Shown here one piece after another: positions 62,800-64,000 of a stretch of DNA of 64,000 nt (its first letter is position 1; each line of letters starts with the position of its first letter). Source of the DNA: Spirometra erinaceieuropaei (lineage: Eukaryota > Platyhelminthes > Cestoda > Diphyllobothriidea > Diphyllobothriidae); NCBI GenBank assembly GCA_902702965.1, contig CACRXP010000548.1:341492-405491 (forward strand), written 5' to 3'. A model generated the notes under the pieces. The model had not been told where the DNA came from. It worked only from the letters and a program-made list of their open reading frames with translations, and did not search any database. A program made the translations under genes and the position numbers.

Positions 62800-64000
62800 G
62801 TGAGAACGTGTTCTCCTTCTCCGTCATTGAGCCTGCACTCGTCATGCCTGTCGATGCTGGCCAAGTGGCGAGGGAATTCAGTTGTTAGAACTGCGGCAGC
62901 CTTTTTGGACTGACGTTTAGGATTCCCACCCAAACTCATTGTCAGACGTAAACAGGGGATCTTAACCCACAGAGCATGCAACTGCTATGTTGTCTCATGC
63001 CTATTGATTTGCAGGTGTTCGGTGACTCGATCATTGAGATCCGATTTCCAGAGAGGTGATCACTGCTTCGACCCGTTGACCTACCAATAAATAGGCGCGT
63101 AACGACACAACAGTAACGTGTTATAGGAACTGCATCCTCAATTTGTCTCTGTTTTCGTTCTGACTGGTGTGGTCTGATTTCGGTGACCGAATCCGTTTGT
63201 GGGTATCTGTTGAACAATTTTTGAGTTGTGTCCCTTTCCTTGGGCAGAAAGGTCTTCAGTCAACCGCGGAATCTGACATTTTGTGCAGTTCCAGATAACG
63301 ACCGAAGTTTTTGCAGGTTCTTGACACCAACTGATCATCCTGGGGGGTCTGTCATAAATCAGTTCTCAAATCCACCTGGAACGTTATTCAGTCGCATATG
63401 GCGTTGTAAAGCTCCCATTTCCTCATGTAAAGATGTAGGTTCAGAACCCAAACACGCATCTCACCCACCTTTACCGGTTTCGTGTGATCTCCCCTAGAAA
63501 CGGACGATGCGTACTTCTTAGCTCCTACCGTCAGTATTGGTTTAGTCGGCTCCTCGCTATCCGGGGTGTTGCAAAGCATGCTCGCCGACTGGGGTCCGTC
63601 GTTGTCCTGTCGGAGTTGCATTTACAGGTGCTACTAGGTCTCAGGCCTGGGCTCTTTTTATCTGGCGGTCCTGTTGAGCTCACAGTCGTCTCTGCAAATT
63701 CGCTTACACTTTTGTGTTCGCTCTACTTCGTGGCTGTTCTAAATATGACTCCACTGTGTGCTATCATCGAGTTCAGTCGAACGCCAACTACGCCCCTTTT
63801 GATTCCACATATTGATTTCTTTTAAGTTCTTAAAGGTCTACAACCGAGCTTTTTTCTGTCTTCCGGCTACCAGCCGGTCAAATGTTTAAGTTCTGGGAAA
63901 TCTAGGTATTGTGCCCACAGAACCCAGTGTTGGCTTCTATGATGTGTGATCGAACGGACTGCGCAAGGTCTAGAGGTTTGCCCCAAAGTTACTAGTTAGC
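62800..64000 (+). other. Intron (3' end outside window)
   Basis: No next UBR4 exon was found. A decayed hammerhead-like copy lies at 62912-62945 (minus). The open frames at 63228-63825 show no recognised protein. Confidence 0.65.
62912..62945 (-). ncRNA. Decayed hammerhead-like repeat copy
   Basis: Minus strand: CTGACAATGA, GTTTGGGTGG, GAATCC, TAAACGTC, then AGTCC. The downstream half (TAAACGTCAG) is nearly the consensus GAAACGTCAG; the upstream core is changed. Confidence 0.45.

Noticed and set aside
1..64000. Bacterial operons, CRISPR arrays or viral genes
   Set aside because: No regularly spaced repeats, operon-like ORF strings or viral hallmark proteins; all coding sequence found is spliced and fits one animal gene plus retroelement remnants.

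Overview
The window is a piece of a flatworm nuclear genome, most likely a tapeworm of the diphyllobothriid type (Spirometra-like). The evidence is GT-AG introns of 0.1-5 kb, two runs of N, tRNA-derived SINEs, decayed RTE-like and CR1-like LINE tails, a Penelope-like fragment, TTAGGG-like DNA and hammerhead-ribozyme repeats. The species call is inference and of moderate confidence. No bacterial or viral gene is visible.

I support one protein gene, and it fills the window on the + strand: the middle part of a UBR4 / purity-of-essence (p600, BIG) orthologue, a giant E3 ubiquitin ligase of the N-degron pathway. I placed 34 exons from sequence similarity to animal UBR4, splice-site consensus and reading phase, plus one tentative exon. 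Together they give about 11.5 kb of coding sequence, about 3,850 codons. The reading phase closes at every junction inside three blocks: 1216-9955 (4 exons), 14201-41218 (15 exons) and 43954-62799 (15 exons). It breaks twice, between 9955 and 14201 and between 41218 and 43954, where a small exon is missing or unresolved. The promoter, N-terminus and UBR box lie upstream of the window; the catalytic C-terminus lies downstream.

Protein layout in order: strands resembling a beta-propeller (1216-14683); a first beta-sandwich-like module (15204-17590); helical repeats (19159-23888); a very acidic linker and a UIM-like motif (24001-26110); Ser/Pro/Ala-rich linkers (27989-35200); helical repeats (35200-47079); a second beta-sandwich-like module with a cysteine-rich zinc cluster (48666-53315); and further armadillo-like helices to 62799. 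The worm protein is much longer than human UBR4 over the same span because of low-complexity inserts.

The introns hold nearly all the remaining interest. A roughly 715-bp near-perfect palindrome at 6933-7650 carries two opposed hammerhead-ribozyme motifs, and four more copies lie elsewhere. A Penelope-like GIY-YIG endonuclease remnant lies at 12.1 kb. A TTAGGG-like array at 8226-8639 is bounded by inverted repeats. A diverged intron segment of more than 1.1 kb is repeated about 2.5 kb away. There are two tRNA-SINE families, one with a palindromic leader, and pairs of LINE 3' ends.
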